DNA from: Verrucomicrobiota bacterium
GTDB lineage: Bacteria; Verrucomicrobiota; Verrucomicrobiia; Opitutales; UBA2995
Reading direction: 5' to 3'
Length of the DNA: 64,000 nucleotides
Assembly (NCBI GenBank): GCA_027622555.1
Contig: JAQBYJ010000017.1
Span: 1 to 64,000 of the forward strand
Below the pieces are notes generated by a model. It did not search any database. It had not been told where the DNA came from and saw only the letters and a list, made by a program, of their open reading frames with translations. Both the position numbers and the translations under genes were made by a program. This document shows, piece after piece, positions 55,538 to 64,000 of this stretch (position 1 is the stretch's first letter; every line of letters starts with the position of its first letter).

Positions 55538-58500
55538 TCAGTTCAAAGTTTTTAAATAAGCCAACACATCTTCCAGCTCTTGAGGAGAAAGAAGCACACC
55601 GAATGGCGGCATAGGAGATATTTCAATCGGAAATCCCTCAGCGATTGTTGCTTGTGGATCCACTAAGCTCTCGCGCAAGTAGTCGTCGCTCTTCCTACCA
55701 GCAATGCCATCCAATGGTGGCCCCACCACTCCCCCTACTCCACCAATTTGATGACAGCGTGTGCAGGAAGCAATTTCATGTTCGTAAAACAAAGATCTTC
55801 CCCGGGAAACATCACCGGAAACAGTTGAGTCTTCCTTGCCCAAAACTTCTGACAAAGTGAAATCATCAAAGGTGAGTGTGCTCGTGAAAGGTCTGCCTCC
55901 CGTATAATTAATATTCACAGATACCTCGTTGTGGGGCCCGGAATTAAAAAACACTTCCCTTTCCTCCCAGGCCATTCTCCATCGCTGGGTGTCCGTTTGA
56001 GCTCCGGGGATTTCTGAAACGTTAATATTAAAGCCATTTCCTTCTCTAATCGAAGGCACTGCTGCCCAAGTGGCCAATCGATACTCGGTATTGGGTTTTA
56101 CGCTTACCTTGTTGGTCCAGGAGAAGGTGGCGCTTTCATCCACTTCTATAGTGAGGAGCTTATCTCCTGATTTGGGCGAATAGGGATCCTTCTCTCCTTG
56201 TTCGAATATCAGCTTCGTATCGCCATAGTTGTCTGATGCAGTTAATTTCCAACCACTCGGAACTCTATTCACAACCTCTTCAAATGAACCGTTCGAAATC
56301 AGGTTGGGTCCGAGGATCGATTCCCCAAGGTTAACTCCCTGGTTGGCGGCCGCGGCCTTCAGCGCAATCGAAAGCCAGGTATCCTCACGATTTTCACTAT
56401 CCTGGTAGAGCCTGCGAATCACCGCCTGCAAAGCAGCGTCTTTTGCCAAATGAGCCAACGCCGAAAAAGCCACACGCCGAACATCAGGATCTGCATCCGT
56501 AAGAATGGCGGTATCAATAAGCAACTCGCGATCCTGCAACGTGGAACCCAAAGCAGTCGCCGCCGCCTTTCGGATCACAGGATCTTTATTGAGGAGCGCT
56601 GCCTGATGAAGGCTTCGGTCAAGTTTCCCAAATCCATGAATGGTCCAGAAGGCATGCATGCCGGCAAAACCACCTGATGTGAGCATCTGCTTCAGCTCGT
56701 TTAACACCCCTGATGCTTGCTGCTCAACCAACAGTCGTTGGGCGGTCAAGCGCCAGAACAGGTTGTCATCTTTCAAGACCTCTACCAATTCCCGTGCATT
56801 TGCTCCTTGCAGAGTTACGATGGATGACTTCTTGGCACCATCCCAAACCAGACGATAAATGCGGCCATGCTGACGGTCGCGGTTCGGATTCACGTGGGCG
56901 TTGCCCGTGCCGTTAACAGCATCATATCCGCCACGAACCACCGAGGGCGTCGGGTTGTGTTGGATAATAAAGTTATACCAGTCCAACACCCAGAGATTTC
57001 CATCGGGCCCCACCTCCGCGGCCACCGGTGAAAACCATTCATCGGCACTGGCGATGAGGGAAAAATGGTTCTTCGCAACATAACCGGATCCATCCGGCAC
57101 ATTCTTATACATGCCGAGCAAATTCCCCGTTGGACCCGAAATGAACGCCATGGAACTGCGCCAGGATTCAGGAAAATTACCCGAAGTAGCCAAGGCATAC
57201 CCGGCGCCGGCTGTGTAACCACCAAAGACATCCACTTGGCGGACATTGGGCGTGATAGGATGAAATGCAGGCGTATCGGCAACCATTTTGGCGGACATCC
57301 CTTTTGTATCGGCATAGCCGGTTTCCGGAAACCCACAGAAGAACGCAGGATTGTTGTTGGCAGTTGACCCAAACACATCACCGGACTCATTGAATCCCAG
57401 CCCCCAGGTATTGTTGTTGAACTGATGCATGAAGGAGATCTCGGTCCCATCAGGTAACATTTTAAAAACCCCTTGAGCGAATTTCCCTTCTCCACCTTTA
57501 ACCGGTCCATTGTAACCAGAATAACCTACTGTCCCCCAGATGTGGTTATCGAACCCAACGCGGAGGTTTGACAATACCGCGTGCGTGTCACGGATTCCCC
57601 AGCCAGTGTTTAAAACTTCCCGAACATCTGCTATATCATCTCCATCCGTATCTTTTAGAAACAAAATATCCGGGGCGTGCGCCACAAGAAGTCCGCCATT
57701 TGAAAACGTGATCGAAGTTGGAACATTCAACCCAGTGGCAAACACCGTGACTTTGTCACATTTACCATCCCCATCGGTGTCTTCCAGGATCTTAATGTTA
57801 TCACGTCCCTGTCGACTTGATGTAATCTCATTGGGGTAATCCACCGTCTCAGCCACCCAAAGCCGACCTCGTTCATCCCAAGCCATGCTAACCGGGTTTA
57901 TGATGTCGGGTTCGCAGGCAAATAGCTCCAGGCGAAATCCAACCGGTACACGCGTGTAGTCCATGCTATCCGCAGCAGAAAGCGGAAGCTGATAAGGCAA
58001 AGGTTCTGGCCGATTTTCGTAGTTGGGAATGTTGTCCCGTTTTTCGTAGATGAGCGGGGTTCGAGTATCCACAAATTGCTCATAGCTAGCCCGACGTTCA
58101 TCACCCACGGCCCAAAGAATACCCGCTTTAAGCATTTCATGAAATTCACTGCGACCCCACACGCGCTCGTCATGCCCAGAAGCAGTATAATAGATGCGAC
58201 CCTTAGCCTGAGTTCTTACCCAAGTCCAAGGTTCGTCCTCGGTTATATTGTCATCGGTTCCAGATACCCTACGTACTTGTAGAACTGTGCGATCCTTTTC
58301 ATTATGATTTTTGTGCTTGTACGTCTCATCCCAGGCCTCGAGCTCAGGAACACCTTTTACAGCTGAGTGGTCAGGGTCTATCGTCGAAACTTTGAAGACG
58401 CCTGTCTTGTGACCGGCAAATCGTCCACCCACCAGTTGATCAAAGTCAGGTTCATTTTGGAAACACCAGCTGGCGCAATGGACCGGCAGAAATCCTCCAC

Positions 58501-58828
58501 CTGCATCAATGAAAGCATTCAAGTTTTTCCACTGTGAGGATGTTATCTCTTTGTGGTTGGCATACAATAGCACTGCATCGAAACGATTTAAATAATCCGC
58601 ATTGCTCAAAGCCTCTTCTACCGATGTGACATAATCGAAGTAAATGGCCTCAGGTCCCAACGCTTGCTGAAGCATCGGAAAATAAAGATTCGAAGGATGT
58701 TGCTCCACATCGTGACCTAGAAAGAGCACGCGAATTGGGCCTTTTTTGGTTTTCTCTTTTGTACCCAACGAACAGCCTGAGAAGAACAAAAGGAAAGAGA
58801 AGCTTAAGACTGAGAAGAAGATTTTCAT
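55538..58828 (-). CDS. ThuA / PVC-type dehydrogenase / HEAT / cytochrome c fusion lipoprotein
   Basis: A 1096-residue protein with a lipobox-like signal (FFSGC19). Domains in order: ThuA-like trehalose-utilisation domain (about 30-240, VLFLGHDVEQHPSN near the start), PVC-type membrane-bound dehydrogenase propeller (about 285-660, with DTDGDGKCDKVTVFATGL), HEAT-like repeats (about 690-830), a galactose-binding-like beta domain (about 850-990), and a C-terminal cytochrome c with C1022-T-R-C1025-H1026. Such fusions are typical of PVC bacteria and likely oxidise a sugar outside the cytoplasm, passing electrons to the haem. The reaction is not known. An AraC-type regulator is divergent from it and may control it. 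Confidence 0.88.
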   Translation of the reverse strand: MKIFFSVLSFSFLLFFSGCSLGTKEKTKKGPIRVLFLGHDVEQHPSNLYFPMLQQALGPEAIYFDYVTSVEEALSNADYLNRFDAVLLYANHKEITSSQWKNLNAFIDAGGGFLPVHCASWCFQNEPDFDQLVGGRFAGHKTGVFKVSTIDPDHSAVKGVPELEAWDETYKHKNHNEKDRTVLQVRRVSGTDDNITEDEPWTWVRTQAKGRIYYTASGHDERVWGRSEFHEMLKAGILWAVGDERRASYEQFVDTRTPLIYEKRDNIPNYENRPEPLPYQLPLSAADSMDYTRVPVGFRLELFACEPDIINPVSMAWDERGRLWVAETVDYPNEITSSRQGRDNIKILEDTDGDGKCDKVTVFATGLNVPTSITFSNGGLLVAHAPDILFLKDTDGDDIADVREVLNTGWGIRDTHAVLSNLRVGFDNHIWGTVGYSGYNGPVKGGEGKFAQGVFKMLPDGTEISFMHQFNNNTWGLGFNESGDVFGSTANNNPAFFCGFPETGYADTKGMSAKMVADTPAFHPITPNVRQVDVFGGYTAGAGYALATSGNFPESWRSSMAFISGPTGNLLGMYKNVPDGSGYVAKNHFSLIASADEWFSPVAAEVGPDGNLWVLDWYNFIIQHNPTPSVVRGGYDAVNGTGNAHVNPNRDRQHGRIYRLVWDGAKKSSIVTLQGANARELVEVLKDDNLFWRLTAQRLLVEQQASGVLNELKQMLTSGGFAGMHAFWTIHGFGKLDRSLHQAALLNKDPVIRKAAATALGSTLQDRELLIDTAILTDADPDVRRVAFSALAHLAKDAALQAVIRRLYQDSENREDTWLSIALKAAAANQGVNLGESILGPNLISNGSFEEVVNRVPSGWKLTASDNYGDTKLIFEQGEKDPYSPKSGDKLLTIEVDESATFSWTNKVSVKPNTEYRLATWAAVPSIREGNGFNINVSEIPGAQTDTQRWRMAWEEREVFFNSGPHNEVSVNINYTGGRPFTSTLTFDDFTLSEVLGKEDSTVSGDVSRGRSLFYEHEIASCTRCHQIGGVGGVVGPPLDGIAGRKSDDYLRESLVDPQATIAEGFPIEISPMPPFGVLLSPQELEDVLAYLKTLN

Positions 58829-58920
58829 AGATGGGTAATCCTATAAGAAGTGAGGATAGCTATTTTGACAATTAAAGTCTTGGAAGTAATGGCCTTATTT
58901 TATGAGATCTTGGCCATCGC

Positions 58921-59673
58921 ATGCCATTTAGTAATCCACCTTTTCAGATCAAAAACCAATTTCTGTTGGAGATAGCACCGGATAGTCATTTCGATCAATT
59001 ATTCAGTCATATCCCGGGAATCTCATTTTTCGCCAAGAACAGGAAATTGGAGCTCGTTGCGGCAAACAAACGATTCTGGGAGCGTTTACACGTAAAGTCG
59101 GAAGCCGAACTCATCGGCAAAAATGATTTCGAACTATTTCCTCAGCGTTTGGCAGAGAACTTCCGTAAAGATGATTTGGAGGTAATGAGTTCAAAAAAAC
59201 CAAAGTTGGATATCCTAGAACTGTTCTTCGACTCTCTGGGACTACCCGATTGGTTTCTAACCAACAAATTTCCGGTATTTAATCATCAAGGAAATGTGAT
59301 CGGAGTGATGGGTACCGTTAAAAGCCTGGTACGCGGTGAGCAAACCCTCTACCCTAACCTTCAATTTCATCGAGCCGTAGAATTTCTACGCGGCCATTTC
59401 ACAGAACAAATTATCTTTTCAGACCTCGCCAAAATGGTCGGCATGTCGGTTCGCCAGTTTAACCGGCGCTTCAAAGAAGCCTTCAACACCACCCCACAAT
59501 CCTTCCTCATTAAAACACGCATCCAAGCCGCATGCGAGCAACTCCGAAACACTGAACGCCCTATCTCTGAAATGGCTCATGCCCTCGGCTTCTATGATCA
59601 GAGCTCATTCACTCTGCACTTTCGGAAACACGTAGGAATCACCCCTCTTCAATACCGGCGTTCACGGGGATGA
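58921..59673 (+). CDS. PAS-AraC transcriptional regulator
   Basis: A 250-residue regulator with an N-terminal PAS-like sensor (about 17-135; ISFFAKNRKLELVAANKRFW, then ELIGKNDFELFP) and a C-terminal AraC/XylS DNA-binding domain (about 150-248) with two helix-turn-helix units: DLAKMVGMSVRQFNRRFKE, and ISEMAHALGFYDQSSFTLHF. The usual cupin sugar-binding domain is replaced by PAS, so it probably senses a small molecule or redox state. It starts 92 bp from the divergent dehydrogenase fusion, which is its most likely target. Confidence 0.88.
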   Translation: MPFSNPPFQIKNQFLLEIAPDSHFDQLFSHIPGISFFAKNRKLELVAANKRFWERLHVKSEAELIGKNDFELFPQRLAENFRKDDLEVMSSKKPKLDILELFFDSLGLPDWFLTNKFPVFNHQGNVIGVMGTVKSLVRGEQTLYPNLQFHRAVEFLRGHFTEQIIFSDLAKMVGMSVRQFNRRFKEAFNTTPQSFLIKTRIQAACEQLRNTERPISEMAHALGFYDQSSFTLHFRKHVGITPLQYRRSRG

Positions 59674-59733
59674 GGTTAAACCGTAATTGGTTTCCAGGTT
59701 GAAATTCTGTTGATGTAGTTTAGAAAACCTAGA

Positions 59734-60735
59734 ATGAGCGATAAACTAACCAAGCGCACAATACTCGTAACAGGAGCGTCAGGAAAAGTCGGGCAGGCCT
59801 TTATCAGGAGATTGCAGACTGACGATGCATATCGAGACATTTCGGTTCGTGCCTTCTGCCACAATAGAACACTTCCCGAATCAGAACGCTTGGAGGTTGT
59901 TCGTGGTGACATGGCTGTTGCGGAAGACGTGCGTCAAGCGGTTCAAGGTGTCACGCATGTCCTTCATCTCGCTACCTGCAAAGAAACGCCTCAGGACATC
60001 ATGGATGTTACGATAAAAGGCCTTTTCTGGTTACTTGAGGAATGCCGCAAAAGTCCTACTTTCCGGCAGTTCATTCTTATCGGTGGAGATGCGAGTGTAG
60101 GGCATTTCTTTTATCCGCACCCACTACCCGTTACCGAAACTCAATCCCATTCAGCCTATCCGGGTTGTTATGCCCTGTCCAAGGTTCTTGAAGAGACAAT
60201 GCTGAAACAGTATTTTATTCAATACGACTTCAACGGCTGCTGCTTGCGAGCCCCGTGGATCATGGAGAAAGACGATTTCAAATACACTCTTTCTTTTGGC
60301 CCTGATGTATTTGGCGGCCCACGTTGGATGGATCTTGTGTCATCGGACGAAGCCAAAAGCTACTTCCAAACTTCCACAATACCCATAATGTTCGATCCGA
60401 ATGGTGCACCGGTGAAGCGAAACTTTGTCCAAGTCGAAGACCTTGTTGAAGCTATTCTTTTGTCCATCGATCACCCCAAAGCCCGTCAACAGTTGTTTAA
60501 TATCTGTATGGACGAGCCGGTGGATTACAGTGAAGTGGGCAATTATTTATCTAGTACCCGAAATCTTCCTACAATTGATGTGCCCACGGATTATCATTCT
60601 ACATGGTTAGATAACACAAAAGCGAAATCGCTTCTCGGCTGGCGACCCCATTACGATTTGTCTCGTTTGATAGAAAGCGCCTGGAATTACGTCAGAGAAA
60701 GCGACGATCCGCGCAAGACCTGGTATCCCGGTTAA
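59734..60735 (+). CDS. NAD-dependent epimerase/dehydratase family protein (extended SDR)
   Basis: A 333-residue extended SDR with the Rossmann motif TGASGKVG (13-20) and the catalytic YALSK (146-150, Y146/K150). The Ser of the usual triad may lie in GGDASVG (117-123). Members act on nucleotide sugars or other hydroxy compounds. It lies 60 bp downstream of the AraC-type gene on the same strand, so the two may form an operon. Confidence 0.85.
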   Translation: MSDKLTKRTILVTGASGKVGQAFIRRLQTDDAYRDISVRAFCHNRTLPESERLEVVRGDMAVAEDVRQAVQGVTHVLHLATCKETPQDIMDVTIKGLFWLLEECRKSPTFRQFILIGGDASVGHFFYPHPLPVTETQSHSAYPGCYALSKVLEETMLKQYFIQYDFNGCCLRAPWIMEKDDFKYTLSFGPDVFGGPRWMDLVSSDEAKSYFQTSTIPIMFDPNGAPVKRNFVQVEDLVEAILLSIDHPKARQQLFNICMDEPVDYSEVGNYLSSTRNLPTIDVPTDYHSTWLDNTKAKSLLGWRPHYDLSRLIESAWNYVRESDDPRKTWYPG

Positions 60736-60989
60736 TCCTAATTGCCGCAGTTGAAGGGCATAAAAGGATTTAAGGTGTTATAGTTAAGCGAGTAGCTCGT
60801 TCCGAGACCGAATGTCGACTAAGGGACAGCTACATAACAATTAATTCAAATAATCACCGATGATATATTCGACATTTTCCTACTCTGGATCTGCGTTTAT
60901 ACCAGTTCATCCGTGGTTGTTTTTCTTTAAAACATGAGGGTTCTCGTCTGCTTCGAAAGGTATAACAGACGGAACGGCCGTCGTTTCAT

Positions 60990-61766
60990 TTATCTTGGGT
61001 CTGATACTCCCAAAATTACTTCGGCTTTGGTAGGGACGCCTCGCCGAGGTGTCCGAGGATTATGTTTCCAAAATTGCGGACAGCCCGCTTGTCCTGAGGA
61101 TCTCGAATGGGGAGATCCTTCCCTAGCTTCAAATACCTCGAAGCTGTCTAGCTCCATGAATCTATACTCTTCACTAGACGATTTCCCGCATGGAAACAGT
61201 CTGCCGGTTTGTTGCATATAGGCACGGTACTCATCTCCAAATTGTTCGCACATCAATTGTTCCTCACGAGGGGTGCGAATAATATACATCGCTGCAAAAG
61301 CGGGCACGACCAACCAACCAGCCAACCAATTCTGTAGCAGCATACCTTGGCCAAAGGCCCACAGCCAGATGGATAAGTACATCGGGTGGCGAACGAACCG
61401 GTATACACCGCGAATGATCAATTCATGGTTCTCGCGGAGTTCCAAGCTTACCGACCAGTTCTGACCAAGATCTGCGTGGGACCGCCAGAATAACCAGAGC
61501 GAAGCGAAAATGGTCACGGCACCCACAGACAGCACGGGTGTTGGAAGCCGGTAATCTGCAAAATCCAGCAAGGGTGTAAACAGATACAGCAACGGCAGCA
61601 GAAAGGTTCCTGGGACCATTCCAGCAATCAGCATCTTTTCAAGCCGGTCCATACGACGAACCGCTTTTTTCTCGGGTTTCGTTCGTTCAATGAATACGTG
61701 TCGAGTCCAATAGAAAACAATGAACGCTACAAAGAAAACGATGTTCCAGGGTTCAAGGATGTTCAT
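60990..61766 (-). CDS. ICMT/PEMT-like membrane methyltransferase with repeat-derived tail
   Basis: From the ATG at 61766 the product has 258 residues and about five hydrophobic segments, then the family signature GVYRFVRHPMYLSIWLWAFG and a PREEQLMCEQFGDEYRAYMQ ending typical of isoprenylcysteine carboxyl methyltransferase-like proteins. Family members normally end near here. This frame continues for about 65 residues of low-complexity type (SSGQAGCPQFWK, TPRRGVPT) that are translated from the repeat at 61033-61118. The real functional end is therefore near residue 195. The frame opens further upstream at 61796. Confidence 0.75.
   Translation of the reverse strand: MNILEPWNIVFFVAFIVFYWTRHVFIERTKPEKKAVRRMDRLEKMLIAGMVPGTFLLPLLYLFTPLLDFADYRLPTPVLSVGAVTIFASLWLFWRSHADLGQNWSVSLELRENHELIIRGVYRFVRHPMYLSIWLWAFGQGMLLQNWLAGWLVVPAFAAMYIIRTPREEQLMCEQFGDEYRAYMQQTGRLFPCGKSSSEEYRFMELDSFEVFEAREGSPHSRSSGQAGCPQFWKHNPRTPRRGVPTKAEVILGVSDPR
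61033..61118. repeat. Palindromic repeat (GGGACGCCTCG family) inside an ORF
   Basis: An imperfect palindrome at 61033-61054 starts GGGACGCCTCGCCGAGGTGT, and a hairpin GGATCTC/GAGATCC follows at 61098-61118. It forms the end of the ICMT-like frame. Confidence 0.6.
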
Positions 61767-61803
61767 TGCTGATTTGGATTCAGATTTGCGTAACAAGACC
61801 TAC

Positions 61804-64000
61804 CTATATTCCGCCCTCGGGTTTAAATTTTGCAGAAGAGCCAGGAATTGAAAGTAGTTCGACTCGAAGACCTGTATTGCCCCGTGCCTGACGATCAATT
61901 CGGACTGTCAACGTCCTGCGACCCTTCATCATAACGATAGGATCAGCCAAGGAGGAAATTTCCTTATCATCCACAAACAGCTTCAGTCCCTTTGCGCTGT
62001 TGAGCTTCAATTTTAATTCACCCGGAACCAACATTTCCAAATAACCACGCGTGTAAACAATATCAGTATCACCCAAATCCGAAACGGGTAATTCCCCATC
62101 AACCTTACTGTAGGCAGTTGCCCATGGAGCACTTTCGGCAGGCCAATTTTCATTGAGCGATGAAGCGACACTCCATTTGCGAATAACCGGACTTTCGTCA
62201 TTTTCGTAAGGGCCAGGTTGTCCGAGTAGGGAAATAAATTTGGCGAGATCTAGAAATTCCTGACGACTCTTCAATTGATCCACAAGCCCGGTAGGCATAA
62301 GCGAGGGCATCAACGTTCGCTTCCCGATGTTAGCCACCGGCAGCACGATTTCTCGCCCGGCTTGTGAAGAATCCTGAATGATTACTTCCAGTTCGTTTTG
62401 AAAGGTAATGACGCCCATATGCGCTGAACCGTCGGCCATGGTGAACAACAGGTTTTCGTAATGCTCGGCAATCGAAGCATTGGGCTCAAGGATGGCTTCA
62501 ATCATGTAACTGGTAGATGCAGCAGTGCCGACAGCTACCAGGTTGGGTCCAATGGTTGGACCGACAGAACCGATAGCATGACAGCTCATGCAGGCTACTT
62601 CGGTTCTACGATAGATCAATTCCCCCCGCGCCGCTATACCAAAACGATCGACGTCAGCAGTGAGTGCATTCCTATCTTCTTTTAGCAGGAGTGACGAAAT
62701 TGATTCTCCACTTGTCTTCAAAAATACATCCTGTAGGCGTTTCGGAAGTTGTCCCGTTTGGCGATGGTAGGTGGCAACCGTTGCCATGACCTTCGGGTGG
62801 ATCGAAACACCCGCAAGTGAATCCGCGAGTACCGAATCGCCCCTTCGCATTGTGGTAAAGCTTTTAACCAAGGCTACCGGATCGGCATTACCTGGATCAT
62901 CCATCAGCACATGGGCAACCTCAACTTTGGCATCTTCCAAATCCGCCACGGCTAGTCCGGTCACGGCATGATAGCGTGTTTCAATATCACCCTCCTTGGC
63001 TAAAGTTTTGAGTTGGTTCACAAACCTGGTTTGACCTAGCTGACCAAGCGCGACAGCTGCGGCTACGCGAACGGAGGAAGTCCGGGTTTTATCGAGTAGT
63101 ATATTTGATAACTCCTCTCCCGCTTCACTGAATTTCCAGCTTCCCAGACTGGAGGCGACGCCAGCCGCGATTTCGTCATTTGAATTTGAGAGCCCTGCCA
63201 AAAGTCCGGAGAAATAACGCCCTGGTTCCTGCATTCCTTGTGCGCCTATTTTCTGTAATTCTGTTAATAAAGCAACGGCAGCTGCATCGGAAGGAATACC
63301 ACCCTGCCCGATTGCATTGACCAAAATTCTGAGAAGTTTGTTACTGGGTGCTGCCGAGAATTGTTTGCGCACCTCGTTGATTTCTGTGGTTGATGGATTG
63401 GCCGCCTTTAATAAAGCAGTCAGGCGTTTGTCCAAACCGATACCAGCGGATTGTTCAGCAAAGAGTTGGTGTTTGGGATCGTTGAATCTCAGGGTCTGCT
63501 GTTCCATAGCAGGAATGTAATACGGCTCCAGCGCGGTCATCATGGATGGAATGGTCACTTCAATAAATTTGTCCTGATCGTGATTCAATACGTTCAGAGC
63601 AGCTGGAAGCGACTCAGCTTCTGGAATGTAACCAGCGGACAAAACAGCCTCCATGCGTGCACGAGGAAAAGGATCGTCGGCCAGGTGAGCAATCATACCA
63701 ACGGGATCGGTCAGTTGTTCATACCAGTAACGAATAATCCGGGCACCTGCCGACCGGGCGTGTCCGTCCTTTGCATGGATGACCTTGGTAAGAATCGACT
63801 CGCTCACTCGCTCAACATTTTGACAGGCCCACATCGCTTCAACCAGGTGATGCTCGTAACGCGCGTCATTGGGATTGAGTGAATCCACCCAACTTTCAAC
63901 CGCCTGCAATACTTGGTCGGGATTCTGCTCACTCAGCTCCTTGCGCGCTTGGTGACGATTCCAGGTTTGAGGACTGCTCAGTTGCTCAACCAAAGATTCT
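61804..64000 (-). CDS. HEAT-repeat / cytochrome c protein, partial
   Basis: The frame is open through the right edge of the window, so the 5' end is missing; a TTG at 63993 is not necessarily the start. The visible 729 residues hold HEAT-like helical repeats (about 1-420), a cytochrome c domain with C468-M-S-C471-H472 (numbered from the TTG), and a C-terminal beta domain with KRTLMPSLMPTGLVDQLKSR, which is typical of the DUF in PVC-type haem-binding proteins. It is probably the end of a dehydrogenase/HEAT/cytochrome fusion like that at 55538, which would place the sugar-oxidising part beyond the edge. Confidence 0.85.
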   Translation of the reverse strand, partial: ESLVEQLSSPQTWNRHQARKELSEQNPDQVLQAVESWVDSLNPNDARYEHHLVEAMWACQNVERVSESILTKVIHAKDGHARSAGARIIRYWYEQLTDPVGMIAHLADDPFPRARMEAVLSAGYIPEAESLPAALNVLNHDQDKFIEVTIPSMMTALEPYYIPAMEQQTLRFNDPKHQLFAEQSAGIGLDKRLTALLKAANPSTTEINEVRKQFSAAPSNKLLRILVNAIGQGGIPSDAAAVALLTELQKIGAQGMQEPGRYFSGLLAGLSNSNDEIAAGVASSLGSWKFSEAGEELSNILLDKTRTSSVRVAAAVALGQLGQTRFVNQLKTLAKEGDIETRYHAVTGLAVADLEDAKVEVAHVLMDDPGNADPVALVKSFTTMRRGDSVLADSLAGVSIHPKVMATVATYHRQTGQLPKRLQDVFLKTSGESISSLLLKEDRNALTADVDRFGIAARGELIYRRTEVACMSCHAIGSVGPTIGPNLVAVGTAASTSYMIEAILEPNASIAEHYENLLFTMADGSAHMGVITFQNELEVIIQDSSQAGREIVLPVANIGKRTLMPSLMPTGLVDQLKSRQEFLDLAKFISLLGQPGPYENDESPVIRKWSVASSLNENWPAESAPWATAYSKVDGELPVSDLGDTDIVYTRGYLEMLVPGELKLKLNSAKGLKLFVDDKEISSLADPIVMMKGRRTLTVRIDRQARGNTGLRVELLSIPGSSAKFKPEGGI

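Noticed and set aside
1-64000. CRISPR array, tRNA or rRNA genes
   Set aside because: I saw no regularly spaced direct repeats and no recognisable tRNA or rRNA sequence. A dedicated scan (tRNAscan, Rfam) would be needed to exclude small RNAs.

Overview
The window looks like a chromosomal stretch of a Verrucomicrobiota bacterium, probably a marine, Opitutales-like lineage; Planctomycetota is the main alternative. The evidence is families typical of the PVC superphylum: DUF1592/DUF1588/DUF1585 c-type cytochrome proteins paired with Tat-exported DUF1552 proteins, PVC-type dehydrogenase/HEAT/cytochrome fusions, DUF1080, and many sulfatases. I see no rRNA, tRNA, CRISPR array or phage module. The placement is inference from gene content.

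Layout. 0-6.3 kb: a truncated HupE-like membrane protein, an exported M20 amidohydrolase, a secreted esterase and a large CehA-like (DUF3604) protein. 6.3-16.8 kb: a sulfatase divergent from an operon of permease, 59-residue membrane protein, sulfatase, DUF1592 cytochrome and DUF1552 protein, then a minus-strand sugar-acid set (enolase-superfamily dehydratase, KduD-like dehydrogenase). 16.9-23 kb: a two-domain sulfatase, a LarA-like protein, a methyltransferase and a beta-propeller protein with a premature stop. 23.2-29.6 kb: a second sulfatase, DUF1592, DUF1552 set. 29.8-38.5 kb: a lipoprotein, a Tat-signal enolase-superfamily protein, a CoA transferase, a sodium symporter, a DUF1080 lipoprotein, ChrA, an HD hydrolase and a threonine dehydratase. 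38.7-39.5 kb: a PhdYeFM/PIN toxin-antitoxin pair behind a palindromic operator. 39.8-48.6 kb: a plastic region with a broken PQQ-propeller gene beside its intact paralogue, two intact and two broken DUF6090 genes, a sialidase whose N terminus resembles DUF6090, a PhyH oxygenase and an AAA+ ATPase lying between direct repeats. 49-58.8 kb: three sulfatases, a Gfo/Idh oxidoreductase and a 1096-residue ThuA/dehydrogenase/HEAT/cytochrome fusion. 58.9-64 kb: a PAS-AraC regulator, an epimerase-like protein, an ICMT-like membrane protein and a partial HEAT/cytochrome protein.

How the genes may work together. Seven Cys-type sulfatases, a sialidase, exported cytochromes, and sugar-acid dehydratases and dehydrogenases suggest desulfation and oxidation of sulfated polysaccharides or glycoproteins, with uptake through NCS1-like and sodium symporters. 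The window has no SusC/SusD pair, no recognised glycoside hydrolase other than the sialidase, and no formylglycine-generating enzyme, so those functions must be encoded elsewhere.

The most interesting signals are (1) the twice-occurring sulfatase/DUF1592/DUF1552 set, one copy with an overlapping 59-residue membrane protein; (2) DUF6090 gene shuffling, including the apparent fusion to a sialidase; and (3) several families of short palindromic repeats in the intergenic DNA, one closely resembling Pseudomonas REP sequences, some of which run into coding frames.
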